A DNA stretch of 64,000 bases from UBA11524 sp963590165 (GTDB lineage Bacteria > Bacillota > Clostridia > Christensenellales > Aristaeellaceae), in assembly GCA_963590165.1 (NCBI GenBank), contig CAVANO010000034.1:62001-126000 (forward strand), read 5' to 3'. Made by a program: the position numbers and the translations under genes. Shown here piece after piece: positions 28,131 through 35,445 of this stretch (position 1 is the stretch's first letter; each line of letters opens with the position of its first letter). The notes below the pieces were generated by a model. It was not told the DNA's origin. It was given only the letters and a program-made list of their open reading frames with translations, and did not search any database.

Positions 28131-28165
28131 GTCGGAGAGGATAGTCCGGATGGACTAAAGCCGAC
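28131..28165 (+). promoter_or_regulatory. nested hairpin at the 5' end of the ATPase mRNA
   Basis: GTCGG (28131-28135) pairs with CCGAC (28161-28165), enclosing TAGTCC (28142-28147) paired with GGACTA (28152-28157) around a GGAT tetraloop. The structure lies at the very start of the predicted transcript, 40 bases before the ATG. It may stabilise the mRNA or act as a regulatory element; it matches no riboswitch I know. Confidence 0.55.
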
Positions 28166-28205
28166 CAGAACGAATGACTGAATGATTCATGAGGAGGAAT
28201 TCACC

Positions 28206-29378
28206 ATGGCAAGTGTATCTCTGCAGCACATCTACAAGGTGTATGCAGGCGGCGTGACCGCTGTTAGCGATTTCAATCTCGATATCAAGGACAAGGAATT
28301 TATCGTTCTTGTCGGACCGTCTGGTTGCGGCAAGTCCACCACCCTGCGTATGGTCGCCGGTCTGGAAGAGATTTCTGACGGCGAACTGTATATCGGCGAA
28401 AAGCTCGTGAATGATGTTGCTCCGAAGGATCGCGACATCGCGATGGTTTTCCAGAACTACGCGCTGTATCCGCACATGACCGTGTACGACAACATGGCCT
28501 TCGGTCTGAAACTGCGCAAGACCCCCAAGGACGAAATCAAGCGCCGCGTCGAAGAAGCAGCTCGCATCTTGGGCATCGACCACCTGCTCAACCGTAAGCC
28601 GAAGGCTCTGTCCGGCGGTCAGCGTCAGCGTGTTGCTCTGGGTCGTGCAATTGTCCGTGAGCCGAAGGTCTTCCTGTTCGACGAGCCGCTGTCCAACTTG
28701 GACGCTAAGCTGCGCGTACAGATGCGTACTGAAATCACGAAGCTTCATCAGCGCCTGCAGACCACCTTCATCTACGTCACGCATGACCAGACCGAAGCTA
28801 TGACCATGGCTTCCCGTATCGTTGTCATGAAGGATGGCGTTGTGCAGCAGGTGGATACGCCTCAGAATCTGTACGACTTCCCGGCAAACGAGTTCGTCGC
28901 AGGCTTTATCGGCTCTCCGCAGATGAACTTCTTCGATGTCATGCTCAAGCGCGAAGGCAACGAGGTTGTTGCACACTTCGGCGACAACAAGATCGTTGTT
29001 CCGCAGGGCAAGGTTTCCAAGTTTGTTGACGAATCCTACGTTGGTCGTGAGGTGACGATGGGCATCCGTCCGGAGAACATCCACGATGACGAAATGTTCC
29101 TTGCAAACGCCGCCGATGCCTGCATTGATGTGAAGGTTGAAGTTACAGAAAAGATGGGCTCTGAGACCTATCTGTACCTGACAACAACAGGTAAGGAAGG
29201 CAACATCATCGCTCGCGTTAATCCGCGTACGACGTCCACTGCCGGTGCTGACATCAAGGTTGCGTTCGATGTGAACCATCTGCACTTCTTCGACAAGGAG
29301 ACTGCGCGCACGATTCTTGTGTCCGATGCTGTTCCGGCGCCTCTGGCCGCTGCAACGCCCGTGAACCTTGATAAGTAA
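28206..29378 (+). CDS. carbohydrate ABC transporter ATP-binding protein (UgpC/MsmX-like), stand-alone
   Basis: This 390-residue ATPase is of the MalK/UgpC/MsmX group. It has Walker A GPSGCGKSTT, the Q-loop VFQNYALYP, the signature LSGGQRQRVALGRAIVR, Walker B FLFDEPLSNLD, the H-loop YVTHDQTEA, and a C-terminal regulatory OB-like (TOBE) domain from about residue 240. The ATG at 28206 is chosen because GAGGAGGAA lies 9 bases upstream. It has its own promoter and terminator and no permease neighbours, the arrangement of shared ATPases that serve several sugar importers. The dense, optimal codon use suggests high expression. Confidence 0.95.
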   Translation: MASVSLQHIYKVYAGGVTAVSDFNLDIKDKEFIVLVGPSGCGKSTTLRMVAGLEEISDGELYIGEKLVNDVAPKDRDIAMVFQNYALYPHMTVYDNMAFGLKLRKTPKDEIKRRVEEAARILGIDHLLNRKPKALSGGQRQRVALGRAIVREPKVFLFDEPLSNLDAKLRVQMRTEITKLHQRLQTTFIYVTHDQTEAMTMASRIVVMKDGVVQQVDTPQNLYDFPANEFVAGFIGSPQMNFFDVMLKREGNEVVAHFGDNKIVVPQGKVSKFVDESYVGREVTMGIRPENIHDDEMFLANAADACIDVKVEVTEKMGSETYLYLTTTGKEGNIIARVNPRTTSTAGADIKVAFDVNHLHFFDKETARTILVSDAVPAPLAAATPVNLDK

Positions 29379-29393
29379 TCCGAAATAGCATTC

Positions 29394-29437
29394 AAGATGC
29401 ACTCGTTCTAATCGGATGAGTGCATCTTTTCTTTTTT
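29394..29437 (+). terminator. strong terminator of the ATPase gene
   Basis: AAGATGCACTC (29394-29404) pairs perfectly with GAGTGCATCTT (29418-29428), followed by TTCTTTTTT. Confidence 0.92.
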
Positions 29438-29595
29438 CTGGCAACCTACATTGCTATAATTTTTGTTACATATTCACAAATTATTTTCATTTTCCATCGG
29501 ATTTCACTTTTTTTTGACGTTTGATTGTGTTATACTAATTGTGTTGCTTTGTATGTTAATACTGCTCATTAGGCAGTATGAAAGGGGATAAGCAA

Positions 29596-30651
29596 ATGTT
29601 GACAAAACGTTTGCAGGATCAGGCTAACAGCATCCTGAACCGGCTGAGCATCCCAGTCACCATGCTCGAAGTTAAAAACGACATGCTGCCCGACGGCACA
29701 AACTTGTCTTCGCTTCGCTTGACAGAAGGTGAGCTACGTGCTTCCATGGGAAATCTGTACATCGCCGTACCCAAGCTGCATGTTGTGCTGACTGCAGCAG
29801 AGCAGCATTCCGGTGCACGCGATGTGCTTCAGTTAGCCGCAATGTTGCTGACTGCGCTTGAGCAGACAGGCGAAGGACGGACGGAAAGCAGTAGCGACGT
29901 CTATTGCCGTGCACTTCGTGGCGAATTGATAGGCAGTGAGCTGGAAGCGCTCAGCCATGAGCATCAGCTGCCGCAGGACATGGAACGTGCCGTCATGCTC
30001 TTCCACATTGTCCAAACCGAAAACGAAAGTGCATACGACCTGCTGCGTGATATCACGCCGCTGCAGGACAAGGATGTGCTGCTCAACATGGATCGCCACA
30101 CAGTCGTGCTGATTAAGGAAATGTCGGATGTCGACACGCTCGATGACCTCAAGCAGTTCGCGCAGGCGCTTCAGGAGACGCTAATGGGCGAAACAGCGCA
30201 TCAGATGACAGTCGGTATCGGCAAGACACGTCGGGCGCTCGATGAACTGCGTGAAAGCTATAACGAAGCAAAACGTGCAATCGAAGTCGGACGGATTTTC
30301 AAGCCTGAAGAGAGCATTTATATGTACAGTCACCTGATTCTGGAGCGTTTTTTGATGGAGCTTCCGCCAGACATCAGCGCTTATTATCATGGATTGCTCT
30401 TCAACCGAAAGAATCAGCGCCTGTTCAACGACGAAATGCTGTACACCATCGAGATGTTCTTCAAGAAAGATCTGAACCTGTCTGATACCGCACGCCAGCT
30501 GTATATTCACCGCAACACACTCGTGTACCGGCTTGATAAGGTGCAGCGTCAGACTGGTCTTGATCTACGCTCCTTCGATGATGCAATCACCTTCAAAATC
30601 CTGATGGAGCTCAAGAACGTCAGCGGCGATAAGCAAACCCGCAAATCATAA
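29596..30651 (+). CDS. CdaR/PucR-family transcriptional regulator
   Basis: This 351-residue protein ends with the PucR/CdaR helix-turn-helix (about residues 295-345: DLNLSDTARQLYIHRNTLVYRLDKVQ), which defines the family. The middle part (about 165-265, ending KRAIEVGRIF) resembles the GGDEF-like region seen in such regulators. The N-terminal part has no named sensor domain. The ATG at 29596 follows AAAGGGG by 8 bases. Related proteins control sugar-acid or purine use; the target here is unknown. It lies between the shared sugar ATPase and a protease gene. Confidence 0.85.
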   Translation: MLTKRLQDQANSILNRLSIPVTMLEVKNDMLPDGTNLSSLRLTEGELRASMGNLYIAVPKLHVVLTAAEQHSGARDVLQLAAMLLTALEQTGEGRTESSSDVYCRALRGELIGSELEALSHEHQLPQDMERAVMLFHIVQTENESAYDLLRDITPLQDKDVLLNMDRHTVVLIKEMSDVDTLDDLKQFAQALQETLMGETAHQMTVGIGKTRRALDELRESYNEAKRAIEVGRIFKPEESIYMYSHLILERFLMELPPDISAYYHGLLFNRKNQRLFNDEMLYTIEMFFKKDLNLSDTARQLYIHRNTLVYRLDKVQRQTGLDLRSFDDAITFKILMELKNVSGDKQTRKS

Positions 30652-30668
30652 TCAGTGAGGAAAAGAAC

Positions 30669-31889
30669 ATGAAAAAGAGAACCGTCCTTATTGTTTCAAC
30701 TCTTCTTGTCTGCGTTGCCTTCTTCAGCGGTATTTTTATCGCACAAAGCGGCGTACTCAATGCGCAGGCAGCCACCACCACAACAGATTCCGACGATACC
30801 GTCACAATCACCGCAGAAGAATATGCACGCTATCAGCAGTTTGATCGTCTGCTTGAGCTGATGGACATCGTCGAGGAAGGTTACTACGAGGATTACGACG
30901 TGCAAGACTTGCTGGACGGTGCAGCACAGGGGCTGCTGTCCGGCTTAGGCGACCCGTACACTTTCTTCTACACAGCTGAAGAATACGCTGAACTTTGGGA
31001 AGAGGATGAGGGCGAGTACGCCGGTGTCGGCATCCAGATTTCCACATCCTATGTAACTGGCATCTGCACTATCAGCCGCGTGTTCGACAACGGGCCTGCG
31101 CATGAGGCTGGTGTCCGCAAGGGCGACATTCTCTACAAGGTCGAGGATCTTTATGTCAACTCTTCCACCATCAATGATGCGGTAAGCATCATGCGCGGCA
31201 CGCCCGGCACAGACGTTCATGTGACATTCCTGCGTGATAACGAGGAAATCGAGTTCACACTGACGCGTGCAAACATCAATGTCAATCGTATTGATTCCAT
31301 GATGCTGACAGACGAAATCGGCTATATCTACCTCTACGATTTTGCTGGCGACTGCGCAGAGAAATTTGAAACGGCAGTCAACACAATGGTCGAAAACGGT
31401 GCAAAGGGTCTGATTATCGACCTGCGTGACAATCCCGGCGGCTGGGTCAACGATGCGCAGAGCATTGCAGATATTTTTCTGGACAAGGGCACACTCTGCT
31501 ATTTGCAGTACAAAGACGGCGAGCGCTACTATTACCGCACAAAGGATGGCAAGGTTGATATGCAGCTTGTTATTCTCGTGAACGAAAACAGCGCATCTTC
31601 CTCGGAAATTCTGACCGGTGCACTCAAGGATCGCGCTGATGCAACCGTCGTTGGTAAGCAGACTTACGGCAAGGGCATCGTGCAGTCCGTTGTGCCGCTC
31701 TCTGACGGTACAGGCATGCAGATTACGGTTGCGCAGTACTACACGCCGAACGGCAACGCTGTCCACAAGGTCGGCATCACGCCGGATGTTGAGGTCGATG
31801 GTGACAACGGCATGTATGAGCTGGGCGACCTGACAGATGCACAGCTGGCAAAGGCACTTGAAGTCATGCAAGAAAAGCTGGCAAACTAA
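30669..31889 (+). CDS. S41 carboxy-terminal processing peptidase (CtpA-like)
   Basis: This 406-residue exported serine protease has a signal or anchor segment (residues 5-33, ending LNAQA), an N-terminal helical cap, a PDZ domain (about 100-185, with GVGIQIS and GVRKGDILYKVED) and the S41 core. The nucleophile serine is in NENSASSSEI and the general-base lysine in VGKQTYGKG. Such proteases trim or degrade cell envelope proteins. It follows the regulator by 17 bases and ends at a terminator. Confidence 0.95.
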   Translation: MKKRTVLIVSTLLVCVAFFSGIFIAQSGVLNAQAATTTTDSDDTVTITAEEYARYQQFDRLLELMDIVEEGYYEDYDVQDLLDGAAQGLLSGLGDPYTFFYTAEEYAELWEEDEGEYAGVGIQISTSYVTGICTISRVFDNGPAHEAGVRKGDILYKVEDLYVNSSTINDAVSIMRGTPGTDVHVTFLRDNEEIEFTLTRANINVNRIDSMMLTDEIGYIYLYDFAGDCAEKFETAVNTMVENGAKGLIIDLRDNPGGWVNDAQSIADIFLDKGTLCYLQYKDGERYYYRTKDGKVDMQLVILVNENSASSSEILTGALKDRADATVVGKQTYGKGIVQSVVPLSDGTGMQITVAQYYTPNGNAVHKVGITPDVEVDGDNGMYELGDLTDAQLAKALEVMQEKLAN

Positions 31890-31893
31890 TGAT

Positions 31894-31926
31894 AACAGGG
31901 ATGTTCGAAAGATCATCCCTGTTTTA
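31894..31926 (+). terminator. terminator after the S41 protease gene
   Basis: AACAGGGATG (31894-31903) pairs with CATCCCTGTT (31914-31923), followed by TTAT. Confidence 0.85.
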
Positions 31927-31931
31927 TTGCA

Positions 31932-31974
31932 CACGAAAAAGGGCTGCTGCACAACACAGCAACCCTTTTTCGTG
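31932..31974. terminator. bidirectional terminator between protease and DUF1292 genes
   Basis: CACGAAAAAGGG and TGCTG pair with CAGCA and CCCTTTTTCGTG across a short loop, with one internal mismatch. The A and T runs on both sides suit termination in either direction, mainly for the minus-strand DUF1292 genes. Confidence 0.85.
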
Positions 31975-31983
31975 AAAAGGAGA

Positions 31984-32280
31984 TTAGTCCTCATCCTCCT
32001 CAGTTTCTTCGTTGCACTGCTCCTGGAAAATATTGAACACGGCATCGAGAATACTCTCATCCTCTACACCGACATAGACATCTTCTTCCGCTTCATGAAC
32101 GACCTTGAGAATCAAAACTCCATCTTCTTCATCATCGTTCTCTGCTTCTTCGTCATCTGCGGGCATCATCACCATATAGTCGTCGCCTTCATACTCGACA
32201 ACATCCAACAGCAGGAAATTCGTATCCTTACCGTCCTCATCAGTTAGTGTGATGAAATCGTCCTCTTGATACTCGCTCAT
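31984..32280 (-). CDS. DUF1292 family protein, second of two
   Basis: This 98-residue acidic protein is of the DUF1292 (YrzB-like) family, of unknown function. The core pattern is DDFITLTDEDG, then a strand (NFLLLDVVEYEGDDYMVMMP), an acidic insert and VLILKVV. It is a tandem paralog of the next gene upstream, 14 bases away, and ends just before a bidirectional terminator. Confidence 0.88.
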   Translation of the reverse strand: MSEYQEDDFITLTDEDGKDTNFLLLDVVEYEGDDYMVMMPADDEEAENDDEEDGVLILKVVHEAEEDVYVGVEDESILDAVFNIFQEQCNEETEEDED

Positions 32281-32294
32281 CGTAATCCTCCTGA

Positions 32295-32648
32295 TTATTC
32301 AGCGTCGGTGAACATGCTGTCGTCGCCCTCATCGTCGCCGTCGACGAAGTTGAATTCATCCGCAAACAGCTTCTTAAATTCCTCAAAGATTTCGTCCGTC
32401 AGATTGTCATCCTCTTCAGGGACGAACTCTTCCGTCTCGTCATCGACCATTTCAGAGCGAAGAATGACAACCTCATCGTCTTCCTCGTCCTGAGGCACAA
32501 GCACAACATATTCATTCTCGCCGCGCGGAATGCGTGCCGCAATGTCGTAGAGATATTCGGTGCCGTCTTCATCGGTCATGACAACGACATCATCGTTTTC
32601 CTCGTCCTGAGGATTCATCATATCGGGGGTGTTAGGGGTATCAGTCAT
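32295..32648 (-). CDS. DUF1292 family protein, first of two
   Basis: This 117-residue, highly acidic protein shares the DUF1292 pattern (VVVMTDEDGTEYLYDI, NEYVVLVPQDEEDDEVVILR) with its neighbour. The tails differ, and this copy has a 20-residue N-terminal extension. AGGAGG precedes the ATG. It has its own promoter at 32694-32722, separate from exoA upstream. Confidence 0.88.
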   Translation of the reverse strand: MTDTPNTPDMMNPQDEENDDVVVMTDEDGTEYLYDIAARIPRGENEYVVLVPQDEEDDEVVILRSEMVDDETEEFVPEEDDNLTDEIFEEFKKLFADEFNFVDGDDEGDDSMFTDAE

Positions 32649-32693
32649 AATACTGCCTCCTCTTCATACTCAAGGTAATAGGAAACCACGCAC

Positions 32694-32722
32694 ATTGTAG
32701 CACATCCATCGTGCTTGTGCAA
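32694..32722 (-). promoter_or_regulatory. promoter of the DUF1292 pair
   Basis: On the minus strand TTGCAC (32722-32717) and TACAAT (32699-32694) are spaced by 17 bases. Confidence 0.75.
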
Positions 32723-32748
32723 GTGTTTCCGCGCGATCTGTAAAAAGT

Positions 32749-33486
32749 TCAAATTTTCAGCACAAGCTCCAGCGGATAATGATCTGAACCGCGAATACGC
32801 GGGTGAACGGATACATCAACCAGCAGTTCACGCAGACGTTCCGAAATCAGAAAGTAATCAAGTCCACCGGCACGAATGCCCCTGCGGTAGACAAACGCGC
32901 CGGGCTTGATGTCCGGATGCATGGTTCGGTAGGCATCAATCAATCCACCTGACAGCAGCGATGCCATCCAGCTTCGCTCTTCATGGGTGAAACCGGGAGC
33001 GCGCATATCCTGCCTTTCTCCAGCCAAATCCGCCTTATTGTACGCTGCATTGAGGTCACCGCAAAGAATAACCGGCTTGACTGCATCAAGTGCCTGCACA
33101 TGCGCAAGAAGTGCCTCATTCCACGCGATACGTGCCTCAAGTCTGCTCAGATCAGCCGCGGCATTGGGAGCATATGCATTAATCAGGTAGCAGTCGCCAA
33201 GATCAGCCGTGATGACACGTCCTTGCGCATCCTCTGCATCCTCACCAAGCCCGAAACGGATATTCTTCGGTGTGCGGATAGATAAAATTGCTGTACCCGA
33301 ATAGCCCGGACGATCTGCGCAATTCCAAATAGCGGTATAGCCGGGCAAGTCGAGTTCACACTGACCTGTCTGCATCTTCGTTTCCTGAAAGCAATAGATA
33401 TCCGCATCGAGCAGTGCATGTGTGTCCAGCAGTGAACGGTTCATCAGTGCGCGAAAGCCATTCACATTCCAAGAAATCAACTTCAT
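32749..33486 (-). CDS. exodeoxyribonuclease III (AP endonuclease family)
   Basis: This 245-residue Mg-dependent nuclease of the ExoIII/Ape1 family acts in base excision repair. Motifs in order are LISWNVNGFRAL, CFQETKM, NAYAPNA, CGDLNAAYNKADL and GSDHYPLEL, which cover the metal and catalytic residues. It lies 9 bases after the phosphatase gene in what looks like a minus-strand operon from pyrG. Confidence 0.93.
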   Translation of the reverse strand: MKLISWNVNGFRALMNRSLLDTHALLDADIYCFQETKMQTGQCELDLPGYTAIWNCADRPGYSGTAILSIRTPKNIRFGLGEDAEDAQGRVITADLGDCYLINAYAPNAAADLSRLEARIAWNEALLAHVQALDAVKPVILCGDLNAAYNKADLAGERQDMRAPGFTHEERSWMASLLSGGLIDAYRTMHPDIKPGAFVYRRGIRAGGLDYFLISERLRELLVDVSVHPRIRGSDHYPLELVLKI

Positions 33487-33495
33487 GGTGTTCTA

Positions 33496-34257
33496 TCAAT
33501 TATATCCGAGCGCATCCCACTCGGGCGGATTCGTGGTGTCGCGACCTGTATAACACTCCGGAAACAGTCCTGACGTGGAGTACTGCTCATCAGCAGCATA
33601 GAGATGTGAAATATCACCGAGCTGCATGCAGCGGAAGACGACTTCACCCTTCGTGCGTTCCTCTGTCACAAGCGTCGAAACGCTGGACGGCTGCATGTTG
33701 AACCCATGCCACAACAGAAACGGTGAAATGCCGAGCAGATAGCCGATGGATGCGACCGAAATGCCCATGTGGCAAAACAGCACGATAATTTCCGGCTGAT
33801 TGTGCTCGCAGCGGTAAATTCTGCTTGACGGCTCACGTACCATGCCGTAGCGTTTCAGGAGTGCATCAATGCCTTCCTTCGTTTCCTGCCAGATGGCATC
33901 GACCGTACCGCCGTCAAAGAGCGAATCCTCCGTCCAATGGTCGAAATCTTTCAGCAGCGGATGCGCCTCATAAATGCGTGGCTTGATATCCCACGGAATA
34001 CGCTCCGCACCGGTTTCTGGGTCAGCGCAACGTCCGCGGTATTCCGCAAGCCACGGCAACGTTTCCGCCGTGCGTTGCATCCGTTCCAGTGTATAACGTG
34101 CTGTTTCCTGTGCGCGTCCTAAGGGGGATACGTAGAAATCCTTCACATCCAACTTCGACAGGCGAAGTGCAAGCAGTTCGGCCTCTCGGCGTCCCTTTAG
34201 CGTCAGCGAATCATAACGATAATACGGTTCCGCATGACGGACAAACATCAGCTTCAT
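33496..34257 (-). CDS. histidine phosphatase superfamily protein
   Basis: This 253-residue protein has the phosphohistidine motif MFVRHAEP at the start, the second arginine region SPLGRAQETA, and the second histidine in VLFCHMGIS. It is longer than simple phosphoglycerate mutases; the substrate is not predictable. The ATG at 34257 is 6 bases after GGAGG; an ATG at 34272 is less likely. It sits between the methyltransferase and exoA genes. Confidence 0.85.
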   Translation of the reverse strand: MKLMFVRHAEPYYRYDSLTLKGRREAELLALRLSKLDVKDFYVSPLGRAQETARYTLERMQRTAETLPWLAEYRGRCADPETGAERIPWDIKPRIYEAHPLLKDFDHWTEDSLFDGGTVDAIWQETKEGIDALLKRYGMVREPSSRIYRCEHNQPEIIVLFCHMGISVASIGYLLGISPFLLWHGFNMQPSSVSTLVTEERTKGEVVFRCMQLGDISHLYAADEQYSTSGLFPECYTGRDTTNPPEWDALGYN

Positions 34258-34272
34258 ACAGTTCCTCCGCAA

Positions 34273-35445
34273 TTATGCGAAAATCTGGAATATACCGCAC
34301 TTCAGATACTGCGTTTCAGGCGATGCTGGCAGAATCGGATGATCGCGTCCCTGCGTCCTGTACTCCACCTGACGCAGCTGCACATGTGCATCATGTGCGG
34401 CATCGCGGACAATTTGCATGAACGCGTCTGGCGAAATGTGTTGCGAGCACGAGCAGGTGATAAGGTATCCACCCGGTTTTACCATTTTCATAGCACGCAG
34501 GTTGATTTCTTTATAGCCGCGCGTTGCCGCTTCAATGGCGCTACGTGTTTTTGTGAAGGCAGGCGGATCAAGAATGACAACATCATACTGGACGCCGGCG
34601 CGACTCTGTTCTGCAAGCAGGTCAAATGCATTCGCCTCCACAAAATGCACGATGTTTTCCAGCCCATTCAGCTTTGCATTTTCCGTTGCAAATTCGCATG
34701 CATAGGCAGAAATGTCAACGCCTGTGACTTCCTTTGCGCCGTAGTGACCGGCATGGAGCGCAAAGCTACCTGTATGGGTAAAGCAGTCCAGCACCGTCTT
34801 GCCCTTCACAAACGGTGCAATCGCAGCGCGGTTTTCCTTCTGGTCAAGGAAAAAGCCTGTTTTTTGGCCTTCCTTAACATCAACCCAGAAGTGCACACCG
34901 TTCTCGACCATTTCGACACGGTCAGGGACATTGCCGTACAGCACGCCGGTCGTTTGCTCCAGCCCTTCAAGTCGGCGGACAGGCACATCGCTACGCTCAT
35001 AAATGCCCTGAGGATGAAGCTCCTCCACCAGTGCATCGACAACATCCCGTTTCCAACGTTCCATGCCCAATGCAAGACACTGCATGACCAGCACATCGCC
35101 AAAGGAATCAACAATCAATCCCGGCAAACGATCGCTTTCGGCAAAAATCATGCGGCACGAATGCAAATCAGCAAACGTACGGCGATAATCAACAGCTTCT
35201 CGGACACGACGAAAGATGAAATCACGGTCGATCGGCTCATCATGCAAACTCATGATGCGCAGGGAAATCTGGCTTTGCGGATTGTAGAATGCTTTGGCAA
35301 GAAATTTGCCTTTGGAGGACACAATACTGACAATATCACCAGGTGTAAAGTCGCCGTTCACACGGGCAATATCACTGCGGAACACCCATGGATGACCGCT
35401 GTAGACGCGCTTTTCCTTGCCGGGAACCAGAATTGCTTCGGTCAT
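34273..35445 (-). CDS. class I rRNA methyltransferase, RlmI/YwbD-like
   Basis: This 390-residue protein has an N-terminal PUA domain (about 1-75, HPWVFRSDI), a central linking domain and a C-terminal SAM-dependent methyltransferase with VLDCFTHTGSFALHA, the catalytic DPPAFTK and SCSQHIS. The family methylates cytosine C5 in 23S rRNA in Enterobacteria (RlmI); the target here is inferred. It starts 4 bases inside the end of pyrG, so the two are coupled. Confidence 0.9.
   Translation of the reverse strand: MTEAILVPGKEKRVYSGHPWVFRSDIARVNGDFTPGDIVSIVSSKGKFLAKAFYNPQSQISLRIMSLHDEPIDRDFIFRRVREAVDYRRTFADLHSCRMIFAESDRLPGLIVDSFGDVLVMQCLALGMERWKRDVVDALVEELHPQGIYERSDVPVRRLEGLEQTTGVLYGNVPDRVEMVENGVHFWVDVKEGQKTGFFLDQKENRAAIAPFVKGKTVLDCFTHTGSFALHAGHYGAKEVTGVDISAYACEFATENAKLNGLENIVHFVEANAFDLLAEQSRAGVQYDVVILDPPAFTKTRSAIEAATRGYKEINLRAMKMVKPGGYLITCSCSQHISPDAFMQIVRDAAHDAHVQLRQVEYRTQGRDHPILPASPETQYLKCGIFQIFA

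Larger units (their letters stand above)
27759..28205. other. 447-base intergenic region with hairpins and the ATPase promoter
   Basis: No gene is seen. From left to right it holds a GC-rich inverted repeat (GCGGGA 27838-27843 with TCCCGC 27853-27858), a probable terminator (27935-27962), two copies of GGGCAATTT (28004-28012 and 28086-28094), an inverted repeat TGCAA/TTGCA (28041-28045, 28052-28056), a promoter (28092-28120), and a nested leader hairpin (28131-28165). The part from 27780 to 27930 is unexplained. Confidence 0.7.

Noticed and set aside
28155..29444. Open frame of 429 codons on the minus strand across the ABC ATPase gene
   Set aside because: It is the antisense shadow of a highly biased gene. 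It has no ribosome binding site, and the plus-strand protein has all family motifs.
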